Source: Chara braunii
Lineage: Eukaryota > Streptophyta > Charophyceae > Charales > Characeae
NCBI GenBank assembly: GCA_003427395.1
Contig: BFEA01000012.1
Span: 5,054,068-5,075,353, forward strand
Direction: 5' to 3'
DNA length: 21,286 nucleotides
The notes beneath the pieces are model-generated. The model was not told the DNA's origin. It worked only from the letters and a program-made list of their open reading frames with translations, and did not search any database. Both the position numbers and the translations under genes were made by a program. Positions 19,866-21,286 of the stretch are shown in pieces. Numbering within the stretch: position 1 is the stretch's first letter; the number at the start of each line of letters is the position of its first letter.

Positions 19866-20342
19866 TGTAACGAGCGTGAGGCTGAGGGTGAGCCGAGGGA
19901 GAGGAGAGAGAGGGAGAGAGTGAGAGCACACACACACACTCACTCACTCGACACGACAGACTCGGACTGAGGATCGGACGCAGACACAGTGGCAAGGCAC
20001 AAAGTCGAAGTCTTGGATTCCGAATGCCGAAACAGCAAGTCACACTGAGTACGAGTACAGCAGCAGGGAACTGGTACCCGACCGGGGCCCGTACCGTACG
20101 GGGAGCCGGTATAAGTACCGGTGACACGTACGGTACTAGGGGCATTTCTGCAAAGGCCCCGAGGGCAGAACTGAAAAATGCAGTATTTGAAAGTGGCGCC
20201 CGAATTGCAGCATGGCGCCAGTTGTCCAAAATCCTACGGTACCAAAGGAGGGGTTTGGAAAAAGGGTGCCAGGCCGAAAACGGGATACAGCTGAAACAGC
20301 AAAAGATAGACCAGGGATCGCGCCCTGGCGGAGTCCGTAACA
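19866..20342. mobile_element. Nested 477-bp solo-LTR-like insertion
   Basis: It begins TGTAACGAGCG and ends CCGTAACA (TG...CA) and is flanked by CAGAC on both sides (19861-19865 and 20343-20347). In copy B the empty site reads cagcacatagaccatcatc, with one such site, so both ends and a 5-bp target duplication are fixed. It is unrelated to the host LTR. Inside are a GA/CA-rich stretch (19897-19946) and TGGCGCCCGAA at 20194-20204, which looks like a tRNA-primer-binding site but could be chance. It is either a solo LTR of another family or a TRIM-type element. Orientation cannot be decided because both ends read TGT(A/T)ACG-like. Confidence 0.8.
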
Positions 20343-20380
20343 CAGACCATCATCAGCAGGTCACAAACACACACACACAC

Positions 20381-20641
20381 CAGAGGCACAGTAAAAGGGA
20401 AGTTGCAAGAACAATGAAAGGGGTACCCAAAAAAGCCAAAGTGAACACAGTTAAGTAAAGGATTTAAACGCTTCTATTATCTTCCATGTTGCTTGCTAAA
20501 GAGGTAGAACTGTTTCGTTGTTGGATTGACTCAACTCGAAGTATTTTCGTTGTCTGTGTAAAAGTCTAAAAGTCTAAAACTGATTTGATATTGGACCTTA
20601 TCATCTGGGTGGAGTAGGGGATGTTCTGGTGAAAATTCAAA
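20381..20641. mobile_element. Second insertion in LTR C, about 260 bp
   Basis: Copy B runs directly from its CA tract into agttctcagacaggcagg. Copy C has about 260 unrelated bases between its CA tract and caattctctgacaggcggg. Because the site is a CA repeat, the exact ends and any target duplication (acacac on both sides) are ambiguous. No terminal inverted repeats or coding frame are seen. Interior tandem aaaagtcta repeat at about 20560-20577. Confidence 0.55.
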
Positions 20642-20927
20642 ACACACATCAATTCTCTGACAGGCGGGTAAGCACACAGGATACAGATATCAACAAGCAC
20701 ACGGAACAGATACACACTCAGACAGTGGGAATCCAGCAAACACTCAGATCAGCTGAAAAACTCAGAAAAGCACAGTTTTCACAGTCTGCAATTTCGCAGG
20801 TTATTATAAGCCTAATATAAGGTGATAATTTTTATTGCACATTCTTGCGCTCTCTCCCATGTCTCTCCATCGGTCGTTGTGCTCATTCTTGTGGCGGGCT
20901 GTGTACAAAGCATGATTTCCATTATCT

Positions 20928-20931
<4 letters not shown>

Positions 20932-20980
<49 letters not shown>

Positions 20981-20981
20981 G
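20932..20981. repeat. Compound microsatellite (TG)n(AG)n
   Basis: TG repeats about 20932-20958, then GA repeats to about 20981. Confidence 0.97.
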
Positions 20982-21109
20982 CTTTGGTATGCAGATTTGG
21001 AGTTTTGAGGAGCCAGGAATTTGAGCATGAAGGCGAAAGAGGAAATGTGTTCTCTCATTTGAAATTTTGCTTTGAGAACGAGACTGAGTATTTGGTTCGT
21101 TTTTTTTCC

Positions 21110-21286
21110 TGGTCTATCAGGGTTGCAGACCTGCCGACCCCGACCGCCGACCGTTTTGCAGCCGACCAGTAGGGCCGACCGATCGCCGGTCTGCCGACCA
21201 GTCAGAAAACAGTGGTCCACTGATTTTCTTTTCAAATCTGAGTTGGGGGCTGTACTGCACTTGCTGAGTACAGCCCAAATCCGCTG
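21110..21286 (+). repeat. Dispersed repeat F, copy 2 (cut by window end)
   Basis: Partner of 7345-7505. It contains an array of c(c)gacc motifs (ctgccgaccccgaccgccg region, 21131-21200) and the same terminal block, with a perfect hairpin ggctgtact/agtacagcc (21248-21256 and 21267-21275). It continues past the window edge. Confidence 0.6.

Larger units (their letters stand above)
13754..20808 (-). mobile_element. Decayed chromovirus (Ty3/Gypsy), inferred full extent
   Basis: On the minus strand the order is LTR (20808 to about 18950), internal region, pol remains (about 16620-14970), polypurine tract (14979-14986) and LTR (14977 to about 13754). Both LTRs face the same way as pol. The tail of pol carries a chromodomain-like segment, which defines chromoviruses. 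Gag, protease and reverse transcriptase are not recognisable. That part is occupied by repeat G copy 2, so the interior is either deleted and replaced or invaded. The LTRs have diverged strongly. The pairing of the two LTRs is an inference, since they could belong to different insertions. Confidence 0.5.
18950..20808 (-). mobile_element. LTR (copy C), probable 5' LTR of the chromovirus
   Basis: Shares with copy B the blocks gccactcaag, gagctggtggctat, ggagcccagctc, gatgaagatga..., ccatagccaaggtaggctcc, agcctcacgg, ctctaaaatact and the terminal ctgcaatttcgcaggttatta. The end at 20808 is TA in place of CA. It is longer than copies A and B because two later insertions split it (19866-20342 and about 20381-20641). 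The low-coordinate end is approximate. Confidence 0.7.

Noticed and set aside
19456-20343. 295-codon minus-strand open frame, the longest in the window
   Set aside because: It crosses the boundary between LTR C and the nested 477-bp insertion and has no domain. Copy B shows no conserved frame, so it is a chance frame.

Overview
This is a repeat-dominated eukaryotic nuclear segment with no prokaryotic operons, CRISPR array or RNA gene that I can see. It carries long CT/GT microsatellites (one with an ambiguous N), poly-G and poly-A tracts, spliced gene structure, chromovirus (Ty3/Gypsy) remains and several nested insertions. The only convincing host coding sequence is one internal exon of a plant-type glutathionyl-hydroquinone reductase (Xi-class GST). 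Exon content, large repeat-filled introns and the style of repeats suggest a streptophyte plant or charophyte alga. A Chara-like genome is my guess, not something the sequence proves.

Layout. 180-1975 is a foldback (hairpin) element whose left arm is split by a solo LTR at 302-1670. The uninterrupted right arm shows the original target and proves a 4-bp target duplication, CAAG. 1976-3735 is largely featureless. 3736-5830 is one copy (G1) of a ~2 kb dispersed repeat whose partner (G2) lies at ~16740-18640. 6747-7286 is a decayed open frame. 7345-7505 is a repeat (F1) whose partner runs off the window end at 21110-21286. 7861-8098 is a compound microsatellite. 8460-10153 is another LTR of the same family in the opposite orientation, itself carrying a 635-bp insertion with a 9-bp target duplication.

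The reductase exon is 10527-10934. Its acceptor end has been tandemly duplicated just upstream, and a third LTR piece starts 33 bp beyond its donor, in inverted orientation relative to the upstream LTR. 11440-11998 is a complex minisatellite and 12999-13269 a MITE-like element. 13754-20808 can be read as one badly decayed chromovirus on the minus strand: 5' LTR at ~18950-20808, internal region with RNase H, integrase and a chromodomain-like tail at 14970-16620, and 3' LTR at 13754-14977 directly behind a polypurine tract. The 5' LTR contains a nested 477-bp TG...CA insertion with a perfect 5-bp target duplication.

The strongest new observations are the layered insertion history that the sequence itself dates, the duplicated acceptor of the reductase exon, the inverted LTRs bracketing that exon, and a short motif repeated inside every long LTR copy.
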